A DNA stretch of 64,000 bases from an uncultured Ignavibacteria bacterium. Its GTDB lineage: Bacteria > Bacteroidota > Ignavibacteria > Tepidaquicellales > Tepidaquicellaceae. The notes beneath the pieces were generated by a model that saw only the letters and a list, made by a program, of their open reading frames with translations, did not search any database and was not told the DNA's origin. How positions within the stretch are numbered: position 1 is the stretch's first letter; each line of letters opens with the position of its first letter. The translations under genes were made by a program, and so were the position numbers. The stretch is taken from contig CALEVL010000308.1 in the NCBI GenBank assembly GCA_937924675.1, forward strand, positions 14,727 to 78,726, given 5' to 3'. Positions 18,783-27,599 of this stretch are shown piece by piece.

Positions 18783-19846
18783 CTTGTTTTAGAATCGCCG
18801 GCTTACTTGTAACTTTAGCAATGTGCATTTCATTAATTTCATGTAACAGGGACGAAGTAATGGTTGTGCCTCCTCCGGTCACAGTATCCAAAGGTGTTTA
18901 CATATTATCCGAAGGAGGGTTCTCTCCGGGTTCAAGCAAGCTTTCGTTTTTCGATTTTGATAATGAAAAGTTTACAGTGAATATTTTCAGTCCTGGATCA
19001 TTAGGTTTGTTTCCGGACGGGATCACTCTTTATGAAGGTCTGCTTTACATTACCGAGCAGGGAAATTTTGGTGCACAGGGAAAGATCTACAAAGCAGATT
19101 CTAACGGAGCGGTGATTTCATCTGCCAATATAGGCATCAATCCTTACTCAGTCACAGTTTCAAACGGCAGACTGTACGTTTCAAACGGTCCTTCAAATTC
19201 AGTATTAGCAGTTGACAGGGAGAATCTTCAGGTGCTTTCAAACATCCCGGTCAGAAATTATCCGCAGGAGATTTTGGGAATCGGCAACCGCGTGTTTGTA
19301 TGCAACTTCGGTTCATTCAGCAGTGGAGATGACTCGGTAGTCTCAGTAATAGATGCCGGCAACAATCAGATAATAGGTGAGATTTTCGTTGGTAAGAATC
19401 CGTCTTCACTTGCTCAATCTTCCGATGGCAAGTTGCTTATAGGATGTCCGGGAGATTCTTTAAGAGCAGTAATTTATAAGATCGATCCTTTGACTCTTGC
19501 AAGACTGGATACTTTCAAGAATCTGTCTTTCGGATTCAGCAAAGACATTGCAGTTGCAGGTCAGAACCTGATTTACTTCATTGGTGGTGACATCTATGTT
19601 GATAAAGAAGTAGTAGAATACAACATAAGTTCCGGAGTCTCGAGGATTCTCATTCAACAGCCGTCAGGATTTTTCAATTACGGTCTGGCAACAGATAAGA
19701 CTAACGGAGAAGTTTATGTGGCACAGGCGGCATCTGATTTTGTTTCAAGCGGAAGAGTCAGGATTTACTCGTCAGGAGGAGTTCTTGCCCGTGAATTGAC
19801 AATTACTGATGGAGTTGCTCCCAGGAGAATATTTATAAATCGATAG
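18779..19846 (+). CDS. Beta-propeller surface lipoprotein, candidate BtuG-like cobalamin-binding protein
   Basis: A 355-residue protein with a lipoprotein signal (lipobox LISC, Cys22) followed by repeated blade-like units such as GKIYKADSNG, NSVLAVDRENLQV and SVVSVIDAGNNQI, as in YncE/DUF5074 propellers. In Bacteroides, BtuG is a surface propeller lipoprotein that binds cobalamin and caps BtuB. Here the gene is fourth in a riboswitch-led operon with a BtuB-like receptor, overlapping the previous gene by ATGA. The BtuG assignment rests on fold and context; ligand residues were not compared. Confidence 0.78.
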   Translation: MTCFRIAGLLVTLAMCISLISCNRDEVMVVPPPVTVSKGVYILSEGGFSPGSSKLSFFDFDNEKFTVNIFSPGSLGLFPDGITLYEGLLYITEQGNFGAQGKIYKADSNGAVISSANIGINPYSVTVSNGRLYVSNGPSNSVLAVDRENLQVLSNIPVRNYPQEILGIGNRVFVCNFGSFSSGDDSVVSVIDAGNNQIIGEIFVGKNPSSLAQSSDGKLLIGCPGDSLRAVIYKIDPLTLARLDTFKNLSFGFSKDIAVAGQNLIYFIGGDIYVDKEVVEYNISSGVSRILIQQPSGFFNYGLATDKTNGEVYVAQAASDFVSSGRVRIYSSGGVLARELTITDGVAPRRIFINR

Positions 19847-19893
19847 AGTTAAGTTGGTTTCAAATATTTAACTCTTTGTTTATATTTGGAGCA

Positions 19894-21060
19894 ATGAAAA
19901 TTGATATTAAGGAGAATCCAAAGGAAGCATTCACAAAATCCGAACTGCCTTTCGATTCCGTATATGCCGGCGGGGAAGTAGCTGATGAAGGAATAGGAAT
20001 TCATGTCAGGCAGTCAACACTAAGAAAGATCGAAGATTATCTTTCAGGAGATAAGAGTAACGAACTTGGCGGTGTACTTGTCGGGGACCTTTGTGAAACC
20101 AATTCCGGAGAGAGATTTGTCAGGATTGACAATATGATAATTGCCCTTCATTCAAGTTCATCTTTGTCTCGTCTCACATTCACTCACGATACCTGGGATT
20201 ACATTAACAAAGTACTTGAGGAGGAACACTCAGGAAAAAAGATACTGGGATGGTTTCATTCACATCCGGGGCATACAGTTTTTCTTTCAGGGCATGACAT
20301 GTTTATTCATGAGAATTTTTTCAACCTTCCTCACATGGTTGCCTATGTGTTTGATCCGACTATCCGCGACAGAGGATTTTTCAAATGGAAAGACAATGAG
20401 GTTGTCAAGGCTAACGGCTTTCATATCTATGATAATGACGGCGGAGAGAGGATTCACGAAATTATGGCACCTCCGGCTAAAGAATTGCCAATAGATGATG
20501 AACTGCTCAACAAAAAGATTAAAAGCGGGAGATTGGATATTTTGAAAAGCATACTCGTAGCATTGAGTTTATTTAGCTTTCTGGTGACCGCCTTTCTGGC
20601 ATACAATTACATAGATCTTAGCAAGAAACTAAATACAATTTCTGACCTAAGAGAAGAAGTCGGTGATCTGAAAGCAAGGCTTGATGTAATAGCCCCGGTA
20701 GCATCCATTGAGAAAGATCAGAATTCACAGGCAAATAAGAAGAATATTGGATGGTCAAAGGATACGATAATAAAGAAAGATGACGACACTCCAAAAATTT
20801 CTGATACAAAGATTGAAAAAGTGAATAATGAAATTGCAGTTAATAACGAGACCCAAAAGAATACGGAAGAAGTTTCAAAAACCGTTCCAAAGACGAATGT
20901 GAAAAAGTACACTATTAAGAGCGGGGATACACTTGAAAAGATCTCCATCGCTCATTACGGCAGCCGTGAAGGAATAGAGATTATAATGGCACATAACAGT
21001 ATCAAAGACAGAGCTTCAATAAAAATTGGACAGACAATTGAGATTCCGGTTAAGGATTAA
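19894..21060 (+). CDS. Membrane-tethered JAMM/MPN metallopeptidase with C-terminal LysM domain
   Basis: A 388-residue protein in three parts. Residues 35-190 form a JAB/MPN domain with the complete JAMM zinc motif: Glu57, His122-Ser-His124, and Ser132-x2-Asp135 (HSHPGHTVFLSGHD), very like eukaryotic Rpn11/Csn5 deubiquitinases. A single membrane helix follows (about 216-238, basic residues before it, so N-terminus cytoplasmic), then a coiled coil (242-265), a Ser/Lys/Asp linker, and a LysM peptidoglycan-binding domain (338-386, KYTIKSGDTLEKISIAHYG). The ATG at 19894 has GGAG upstream; a TTG 18 bases earlier is the alternative. An E2-like gene follows 15 bases later. It is predicted to cleave isopeptide or C-terminal ubiquitin-like bonds at the inner face of the membrane while gripping the wall. 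Confidence 0.88.
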   Translation: MKIDIKENPKEAFTKSELPFDSVYAGGEVADEGIGIHVRQSTLRKIEDYLSGDKSNELGGVLVGDLCETNSGERFVRIDNMIIALHSSSSLSRLTFTHDTWDYINKVLEEEHSGKKILGWFHSHPGHTVFLSGHDMFIHENFFNLPHMVAYVFDPTIRDRGFFKWKDNEVVKANGFHIYDNDGGERIHEIMAPPAKELPIDDELLNKKIKSGRLDILKSILVALSLFSFLVTAFLAYNYIDLSKKLNTISDLREEVGDLKARLDVIAPVASIEKDQNSQANKKNIGWSKDTIIKKDDDTPKISDTKIEKVNNEIAVNNETQKNTEEVSKTVPKTNVKKYTIKSGDTLEKISIAHYGSREGIEIIMAHNSIKDRASIKIGQTIEIPVKD

Positions 21061-21075
21061 GATGAGGAAAATAAT

Positions 21076-21609
21076 ATGAGCCCAAGACACAGAAGACTTG
21101 TATCAGATTTCAGAAAGATGAAAGAAGAATTTTCCAATCACCCTTTCATAAGTTTCACAAATGATGAGCATGAGTTACCCCCTCAAAGATACATTGTAAA
21201 TTTCAGGAACATAAAAGGATTGCGGCTTGTGCAGAACGAGGACAGGAAGGAGCTTGAGTTCTTGAATGATCATAGTTTTGAAATTTACCTGCATTCTGAT
21301 TATCCAAGACTTAAGCCTCAGTGCAATATGATTTCCGAAATTTTTCATCCAAATTTCAGAATGGCATCACCAAATGATATCTGCATAGGTGATTACTGGG
21401 CTTCAGGTGAAACACTGGTTGACATTATTTATCAGATTGGGGAAATGATCATGTACCAAAGCTATAATGTAACCAGTCCGTTAAATGGCATAGCCGCAAA
21501 ATGGGCAAAGGAAAACAAGGATCTGTTTCCGCTTGACAAGACCGGTTTAAGGCAAGGTGAAATTGACATAGACCTTCACGAAGAGAGCGATAAAATTACC
21601 ATACTTTGA
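21076..21609 (+). CDS. E2 ubiquitin-conjugating-enzyme-like protein (UBC fold)
   Basis: A 177-residue protein with the E2 core pattern: FEIYLHSDYPRLKP, the HPN triad (91-93), then the candidate catalytic Cys103 in DICIGDYW, and downstream helices with the conserved YNVTSPLNGIAAKWAKEN. Both the HPN asparagine and the active-site cysteine position are kept, so it looks catalytically competent as a thioester carrier. Bacterial E2-like proteins are known from Bil and CBASS-type operons beside E1, JAB and ubiquitin-like genes; here only the JAMM partner is adjacent. A GAGGA ribosome-binding site precedes the ATG. No E1 or ubiquitin-like gene occurs in the window. Confidence 0.88.
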   Translation: MSPRHRRLVSDFRKMKEEFSNHPFISFTNDEHELPPQRYIVNFRNIKGLRLVQNEDRKELEFLNDHSFEIYLHSDYPRLKPQCNMISEIFHPNFRMASPNDICIGDYWASGETLVDIIYQIGEMIMYQSYNVTSPLNGIAAKWAKENKDLFPLDKTGLRQGEIDIDLHEESDKITIL

Positions 21610-21613
21610 AAAT

Positions 21614-22147
21614 ATGCTGAGACAATTCAAAAATATCACACCCGTAACAGGAGATGAAGTTTTTGTTGCCGATAATGCAACTGTCATTGGTGATGTTAAG
21701 ATTGGTAATGAAACAAACATTTGGTTTGGTGCAGTGATACGAGGTGATGTGAATTCAATAAGGATTGGCAACAGAACCAATATACAAGATGGTTGTGTGC
21801 TTCATGTTTCAGGGGAAAAGTTTTCGCTGAATATTGGAAGTGATGTAACGGTTGGCCACAATGCTACAGTACATGGTTGCATAATAGAAGACAGAGTTCT
21901 GATAGGAATGGGTTCAGTGATTCTCGACGGCTCATTTATTTCTTCGGATTCTGTAATAGCGGCAGGCGCAGTCGTTAAGGAAGGCTTTCATGTTCCTTCA
22001 GGAGTGTTGATTGCCGGAGTACCGGGCAAAATAGTCAGAGAGCTGACTCAGGAGGAGATTGCGGGAATTTTGGAGAGCGCAGAACATTACGTAGAATTGT
22101 CTAAACACTATTCTGTAGAAAGCCAGCAGATACAAAGGCAGAATTAA
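21614..22147 (+). CDS. Gamma-class carbonic anhydrase-like left-handed beta-helix protein
   Basis: A 177-residue hexapeptide-repeat protein of the YrdA/PaaY gamma-carbonic anhydrase family. Repeats run from ADNATVIGDVKIGNET onward. Zinc-ligand-like histidines occur in CVLHVS and VGHNATVHGC. It may hydrate carbon dioxide or act as a related metal-dependent enzyme. Its ATG is only 4 bases after the E2-like stop, so the two are probably translated from one message, although gamma-CA proteins are common single genes and a shared function is unproven. Confidence 0.88.
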   Translation: MLRQFKNITPVTGDEVFVADNATVIGDVKIGNETNIWFGAVIRGDVNSIRIGNRTNIQDGCVLHVSGEKFSLNIGSDVTVGHNATVHGCIIEDRVLIGMGSVILDGSFISSDSVIAAGAVVKEGFHVPSGVLIAGVPGKIVRELTQEEIAGILESAEHYVELSKHYSVESQQIQRQN

Positions 22148-22236
22148 TGTTGAAAATGTACATGCATATTTATATTTTGATTACCACACTCTTTGTAAGT
22201 GAAATAGAGAGTACTCTTAATTCAACAATCTAAAAA

Positions 22237-22656
22237 TTGGCAAGAGCAGAAATTTCCGCAGAAGAAATAAAGAGCATCGAAGAGCTTTTCGGAAAGGAGT
22301 TTGAAATTTCAGACAATTGCAGGTCAATAAAACTTGAGAATCTCAGGACTAACGGAACTATTAGTCTGGATATATTCTCTGATGCCGGCGGAAGTATTCT
22401 GATTTCAGTTTACACTAGTAATTCACACCTTCAGTTGCAGAATTGCTCCAGAGCAATTGTAAGCAATATGCTTGAAGAGGTAATATTTATTTCGGAAAAA
22501 GATTTACAGATCTCCGGTTTAATAATTTCCAAGCAAGGGGATTGTTCAATGTATGCTTGTGTTGACAGGAAGCTGTTAAGTACTGACTTCACTGAACTAA
22601 GTTCTGAAAAACTTCTTGCCGCCGTAGCATTGTCCGTAGCAGAATCAGAAGATTAA
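22237..22656 (+). CDS. Hypothetical protein, 139 residues
   Basis: An open frame starting at TTG (no in-frame ATG upstream of the conserved-looking body) and ending at 22656. The protein is mixed alpha/beta, with an acidic N-terminal helix (AEISAEEIKSIEELFG), alternating strands, two cysteine-containing segments (QNCSRA, GDCSMYACVD) and a helical end (EKLLAAVALSVAESED). No family was recognised. It lies 89 bp after the gamma-CA gene on the same strand. It lacks a C-terminal Gly-Gly and does not look like a ubiquitin-like protein. Confidence 0.6.
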   Translation: MARAEISAEEIKSIEELFGKEFEISDNCRSIKLENLRTNGTISLDIFSDAGGSILISVYTSNSHLQLQNCSRAIVSNMLEEVIFISEKDLQISGLIISKQGDCSMYACVDRKLLSTDFTELSSEKLLAAVALSVAESED

Positions 22657-22693
22657 TACTTCACTTCATTATTATCCGCTAAGATAGTAAATT

Positions 22694-23143
22694 TTGAAAC
22701 TCATTCTGAATTGTTCAGCAGATTGTACAAATTCTGTGATAAGGAAGGGAATCTTAAGGAATAACATAAGGTTTATTGCCGGTGCGATGGAAACCGGGGA
22801 ATCTGTAAAGTTTGGTACCATTGAGATTAATTTGATAAATGCAGCTGAATTGAGAATGTACAATAAGCAGCATCTGCAACATGATTATGAAACAGATATA
22901 TTAACATTTGATTTATCGGATGGAAAACAAGCTGAAGGCCAGATTTTGATTTCGTGGGAGAATGTAATGGAGAATTCAGTTAGATTCAGAACGGATTTTG
23001 AAAATGAACTTCATAGAGTCATAATACATGGTCTGCTTCATCTATCCGGATTTAATGACCTTGATGAAAATCAGAAGAAGCTAATGCGTAAAAAAGAAAA
23101 CGAATATTTAAAACACCTTGATAATGCAGGAAAAGGTAATTGA
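22694..23143 (+). CDS. ybeY: YbeY endoribonuclease (rRNA maturation factor)
   Basis: A 149-residue single-domain metalloprotein. The signature HGLLHLSGFNDLDE matches the YbeY zinc motif H-x3-H-x5-H, except that the third ligand position is Asp, as I recall for Bacteroidota homologues. YbeY trims 16S rRNA and takes part in ribosome quality control. The start is TTG at 22694. Its 3' end overlaps the start of the smg gene. Confidence 0.9.
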   Translation: MKLILNCSADCTNSVIRKGILRNNIRFIAGAMETGESVKFGTIEINLINAAELRMYNKQHLQHDYETDILTFDLSDGKQAEGQILISWENVMENSVRFRTDFENELHRVIIHGLLHLSGFNDLDENQKKLMRKKENEYLKHLDNAGKGN

Positions 23144-23579
23144 AATAATAGTCATCATCCTCAATGAAATGCGAAGCAGCAAAGGACTTAAGGATATTGA
23201 TGTAAAGAAGCTGTCAAGTGAGGGCTATACAGATGCAGAGATCAATACTGCATTTGCATGGATTTTTTCGAAACTGGATTCAGGAGACGAAATCCTTCAG
23301 GCTGAAGAGGCAAGATCGGGGTCCCACAGAGTGTTTCATCCTGTCGAGAAAAAGATTCTCAAGAAAGATGCAATAGGTTATCTTATACAACTGAAGGAGC
23401 TTGGGATCTTAACTGATTCAGATATTGAAGGAGTAATTGACAGACTCTTGTCATCAGGTTACCAGAAAGCCGGAGCTGCTGAAGTAAAAATGGTTGTCAG
23501 CTCAATGCTTTTTGATCCTGACAGTTTGTCTGAAATGAAAGGAAAGCTGCTTCTTCAAAACAACGACACGGTTCATTGA
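23124..23579 (+). CDS. smg: Smg/DUF494 family protein
   Basis: From the ATG at 23124, overlapping the end of ybeY by 20 bases, this encodes 151 residues. The N-terminal helical half has the pattern LSSEGYTDAEINTAFAWIFSKL, and the middle has VEKKILKKDAIGYLIQLKELGILT and EGVIDRLLSSG, which fit the DUF494/Smg family. The biochemical role is unknown. Members often lie beside topA or dprA genes, and here topA follows 50 bp downstream, which supports the call. Confidence 0.8.
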   Translation: MQEKVIEIIVIILNEMRSSKGLKDIDVKKLSSEGYTDAEINTAFAWIFSKLDSGDEILQAEEARSGSHRVFHPVEKKILKKDAIGYLIQLKELGILTDSDIEGVIDRLLSSGYQKAGAAEVKMVVSSMLFDPDSLSEMKGKLLLQNNDTVH

Positions 23580-23629
23580 AATTTGAATGACAATTTGAAA
23601 ACATTTTACGAGGTAATTTAATACAAAAG

Positions 23630-25975
23630 ATGAAAGAGAAATCACTGGTAATTGTTGAATCGCCTTCAAAAGCAAAGACTATTAACAAATATCTTGGAAA
23701 AGATTTTGTAGTTGAAGCAACAGTGGGACACATAAAGGACCTGCCAAAGAGCAAGATCAATGTTGATATAGATAACAATTTTGAACCTACTTTCCAGATC
23801 ATTCCCGGAAAAGAGAAGATCATTGAATCTTTGCGAAGAATTGCAAGCTCTTCCGGGAAGATATACATAGCTACTGACCCTGATCGTGAAGGAGAAGCTA
23901 TAGCATCTGACATTGCTGATGAAATTGTTAATGATAAGAGCAAATTGTACAGAGTTCTTTTCAATGAGATCACTAAAACCGGTGTTCAGCAGGCGATGAA
24001 TGCCGCCAGAAAGATTGATGAGAACCTGGTTCAGGCGCAGGTTGCCAGAAGAGTCATGGACAGGATCTTAGGATATAAGGTGAGTCCGTTCCTTTGGAAA
24101 ACATTTTACTTCGGACTTTCAGCAGGCAGGGTTCAATCTGTTGCGCTGAAAATTATTTGTGACAGGGAAGACGAAATAGAGAAATTCAATCCGAAAGAAT
24201 ACTGGTCAATAGAAGGACTCTTTTCGAAGCCTTCAGGGAAAAGCAGTTCATTCAGAGCTAAGCTTTATAAGATCAATGAAGACACTCTTAAGTTTGACGG
24301 TGAAAAACCGTGCATCTCAAGTTTGGATGAAGCTCATAAGATACTTCAGGAACTGGAAAACAATAAGTTCCGGATCACAGAGATCAATGTAAAAGAAGTA
24401 AAGAGAAACGCTCCGGCGCCTTTTACAACCAGTGTTCTTCAGCAAACAGCTTCTTCAAGACTTGGTTTTTCTCCAAAGAAAACCATGATGCTTGCGCAAA
24501 AACTTTACGAAGGAATTGAAGGTAATAAGGAAGAAGGTCTCGTTGGCTTAATCACATATATGAGAACTGACTCTACACGTGTCAGCAAGGAGGCATCTGA
24601 TACAGCAAGAGAATTCATCAGGAATATTTACGGTGAAGATTATTTGCCGGGTGAAACAAAAGTATTTAAATCAAAGAAGAGTGCTCAGGATGCACACGAA
24701 GCGATAAGGCCTACCGATATCAACAGACGACCGGAGGAAATGAAGAAGCTTGGCAAAGATCTGCATGCGCTTTATGATCTCATCTGGAAAAGATTTGTTG
24801 CTTCGCAAATGTCAAATGCTGTTCTGGATCAGAAGACAGTCATAATAAAAGCTATCTCTCCAAGAGGAGAAAGGAATATTTATCTTTTCAAAGCAACCGG
24901 AAGTGTTCTTAAGTTCAGCGGCTTCCTCAAAGTATATGAGGATGTGAAAGATGATACAACAGATAAACCTGATACTGTCGAAGATGACGAGGAACTTACT
25001 CTGATTCCGGCAGATCTGAATATTGATGATATGCTCAAAGCAGTTTCACTCAACAAAGAACAGCATTTCACCAAGCCTCCTCCGCGATACACTGAAAGCA
25101 GTCTCATAAAGCAGCTGGATAAGCTTGGAATTGGAAGGCCGAGTACATTTGCAAACATAGTATCAACAGTCATTGACAGGAAATATGTTGATGTAATAGA
25201 GAAGAAACTTCATGCTACAATTCTCGGAAGAACTGTAAACAAGATATTGTCTAAACACTTTGAAGATGTAATCAATGTGAACTTCACTGCAAAGATGGAG
25301 GAAGAGCTTGATACTATTGCAAACGGCGACAGTACATATCATAAGGTGATGAATGATTTTTATAATCCGTTCAGCAAAGACCTTGCGCAGGCAGAAGCAA
25401 TTGCAGTTGAGATAAAAAAGGGACTTGTTGAAAAGACCGATGTTGACTGTCCTGAGTGCGGTGCTGAAACAGGAGCTAAGATGGTGAAGAAGTGGAGCAG
25501 AAACGGACAATTCCTTTCATGTGAAAATTTTCCTAAATGCAAAGGAGCTTTACCACTTGTTGCACCTGATGAGAAAGATGTTGAGTCAGCCAAAGGATTG
25601 AAATGCGATAATTGCGGCGGAGACATGATGCTGCGTGTCGGCAGATTTGGCAAGTTCTATGGATGTATCAATTATCCAAAATGCGATGGCATCAAACCTT
25701 TTACGCTTGGGATAAAATGTCCCAAGTGCGGTGAGGGTGAGATTCTTATGAGAAAAGCAAAGAAAGGGAGATCATTCTACGGTTGCACAAAATACCCTAA
25801 CTGCGATTTCATCAGTAATGCTTTGCCTGTTATGCAGCCATGTACTGAATGCAGCAGCAAGTATCTGGTAAAGAAATCAACTAAGAAGGATGGTGATTAC
25901 CTGGAGTGCCCTGTTTGCAAAGCAAGATATCCTCTAAAAGAATCCAAAGAAGAAAAGGAAAAGATTGCAGAATAA
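23630..25975 (+). CDS. topA: DNA topoisomerase I
   Basis: A 781-residue type IA topoisomerase that relaxes negative supercoils. It has the N-terminal TOPRIM domain (VIVESPSKAK, acidic triad in TDPDREGEA at 82-90), the active-site tyrosine in GLITYMRTDSTR (Tyr310), and a C-terminal tail with four Cys-rich zinc-ribbon units (CPECGAE, CDNCGGD, CPKCGEG, CTECSSK). Full length. Its last 11 bases overlap the earliest possible start of tldD. Confidence 0.97.
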   Translation: MKEKSLVIVESPSKAKTINKYLGKDFVVEATVGHIKDLPKSKINVDIDNNFEPTFQIIPGKEKIIESLRRIASSSGKIYIATDPDREGEAIASDIADEIVNDKSKLYRVLFNEITKTGVQQAMNAARKIDENLVQAQVARRVMDRILGYKVSPFLWKTFYFGLSAGRVQSVALKIICDREDEIEKFNPKEYWSIEGLFSKPSGKSSSFRAKLYKINEDTLKFDGEKPCISSLDEAHKILQELENNKFRITEINVKEVKRNAPAPFTTSVLQQTASSRLGFSPKKTMMLAQKLYEGIEGNKEEGLVGLITYMRTDSTRVSKEASDTAREFIRNIYGEDYLPGETKVFKSKKSAQDAHEAIRPTDINRRPEEMKKLGKDLHALYDLIWKRFVASQMSNAVLDQKTVIIKAISPRGERNIYLFKATGSVLKFSGFLKVYEDVKDDTTDKPDTVEDDEELTLIPADLNIDDMLKAVSLNKEQHFTKPPPRYTESSLIKQLDKLGIGRPSTFANIVSTVIDRKYVDVIEKKLHATILGRTVNKILSKHFEDVINVNFTAKMEEELDTIANGDSTYHKVMNDFYNPFSKDLAQAEAIAVEIKKGLVEKTDVDCPECGAETGAKMVKKWSRNGQFLSCENFPKCKGALPLVAPDEKDVESAKGLKCDNCGGDMMLRVGRFGKFYGCINYPKCDGIKPFTLGIKCPKCGEGEILMRKAKKGRSFYGCTKYPNCDFISNALPVMQPCTECSSKYLVKKSTKKDGDYLECPVCKARYPLKESKEEKEKIAE

Positions 25976-25988
25976 TATAGGCGAAGAT

Positions 25989-27596
25989 TTGAACAGAAGA
26001 GATTTTATAAGGAATACTGCCGCAGGATGTTGTGGCGCCTTAATGGGTGGAAATCTGATTGCGAATGCAGTTTCCGAAGGAAGCAAAGTGAGAGCATCAA
26101 GTTCATCTGAACTCGGTGACTTCCTGAAATTGAGCAATGACGATTACAGAAAGTTTGCTGACACGGCAATCTTTACAGCTGAAAGGAACGGAGCAAAATA
26201 TTCCGACTTCCGCCTTTGCAGAAACCGGAATCAATCAGTATCGGCAAGAGAAGACAGAATTCAGAGTATTTCAGATTCTAACAGTATTGGATTCGGAGTA
26301 AGAGTTCTCGTCAACGGTACCTGGGGTTTTGCATCAAGTCATGTTGTCAACGAAGAGACTGTTTCAAGTATGACTAAGCTTGCCTGCGATATGGCAAAGG
26401 CAAACTCAGTCTTACAGAAAGTACCTGTAGAGCTTGTTCACACTCCGTCATATACCGACAAGTGGTCAACTCAAATAAAGATCAATCCTTATTCAGTTTC
26501 AATTTCCGAAAAGACAGAACTGCTTCTTGAGTTTAACAATATCGCTTCTGTGAACGGTGCCAGTTTCTGCGACTCGTTCATGTGGCTGATCAATGAATGG
26601 AAGCTGTTTGCTTCATCGGAAGGTTCTTTCATAGAACAGAATCTTTACAGAACATATTCGCAAGTTACTCCCACAATTCTGGATAAGTCAACCGGTGAGT
26701 TTGCATCACGAGAAACACTATTCGCACCTATGAGCAAAGGATACGAATATTTTGAAGATCATCCGTTTGAAGAAGAAATAAAGACTGCAGTTGAACATGC
26801 AAAAATGAAATTGTCGGCTCCTTCGGTAACTCCGGGTAAGCGGGATTTAATACTTCATCCTACTAACCTTTGGCTTACAATCCACGAATCATGCGGACAT
26901 CCAACAGAACTCGACAGAGCTCTTGGCTATGAAGCCAATTATGCAGGAACAAGTTTTATGACACCGGATAAACTTGGCAAACTTCAATACGGATCTGAGC
27001 TAATCAATATGGTGGCTGACAGAACGCAGGAGTTTGGCCTGGCTACTAGAGGTTATGATGATGACGGAGTCAAGACAACGGAATGGAATATTGTTAAAGA
27101 CGGGATATTTGTTGATTATCAGACAACCCGTGACCTTGCCCCACTTATTGGAAACGACATTTCGTATGCTTGTTCTTATGCAGACAGCTGGAATAAATTT
27201 CCGATCCAAAGAATGCCTAATGTTTCACTTCAACCGGGAAAGAACAAAAAATCATTGGATGATCTGATCTCTGAAACAGAAGATGCTATCTTAGTATTTG
27301 GTGACGGAAGCTGGAGCATTGACATGCAAAGATTCAATTTTCAGTTTACAGGACAGGAGTTCTGGGAAATAAAGGACGGCAAGAAGACCGGCATGCTGAA
27401 AGATGTTGCTTATCAGGGGAACACAGTTGACTTTTGGAACTCATGTGATGCACTATGCAGTGAAGATGAGTATTTTCTTGGCGGTTCACTGTTTTGCGGC
27501 AAAGGTGAACCGGGGCAGATATCACCTGTGAGTCACGGTTGTGTTCCGGCAAGATTCAAGGATGTTAATATTCTGAATACGAAATCTCAAATCTGA
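25989..27596 (+). CDS. tldD: TldD-family metalloprotease with a twin-arginine-type N-terminus
   Basis: A 535-residue TldD/PmbA-family protein with the metal motif HESCGH (299-304) plus downstream TELD. TldD acts with TldE to degrade unfolded or linear peptides and to mature modified peptides. The N-terminus, read from TTG 25989, is MNRRDFIRNTAAG, a textbook Tat signal beginning followed by a hydrophobic, glycine-rich stretch. A TTG at 25965 would add eight residues before the RR. Export is implied by sequence but its partner TldE has no signal peptide. It is 4 bp upstream of tldE. Confidence 0.87.
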   Translation: MNRRDFIRNTAAGCCGALMGGNLIANAVSEGSKVRASSSSELGDFLKLSNDDYRKFADTAIFTAERNGAKYSDFRLCRNRNQSVSAREDRIQSISDSNSIGFGVRVLVNGTWGFASSHVVNEETVSSMTKLACDMAKANSVLQKVPVELVHTPSYTDKWSTQIKINPYSVSISEKTELLLEFNNIASVNGASFCDSFMWLINEWKLFASSEGSFIEQNLYRTYSQVTPTILDKSTGEFASRETLFAPMSKGYEYFEDHPFEEEIKTAVEHAKMKLSAPSVTPGKRDLILHPTNLWLTIHESCGHPTELDRALGYEANYAGTSFMTPDKLGKLQYGSELINMVADRTQEFGLATRGYDDDGVKTTEWNIVKDGIFVDYQTTRDLAPLIGNDISYACSYADSWNKFPIQRMPNVSLQPGKNKKSLDDLISETEDAILVFGDGSWSIDMQRFNFQFTGQEFWEIKDGKKTGMLKDVAYQGNTVDFWNSCDALCSEDEYFLGGSLFCGKGEPGQISPVSHGCVPARFKDVNILNTKSQI

Positions 27597-27599
27597 CAA

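Noticed and set aside
22237..22656. Ubiquitin-like modifier for the JAMM/E2 pair
   Set aside because: No beta-grasp pattern could be seen and the protein does not end in Gly-Gly.
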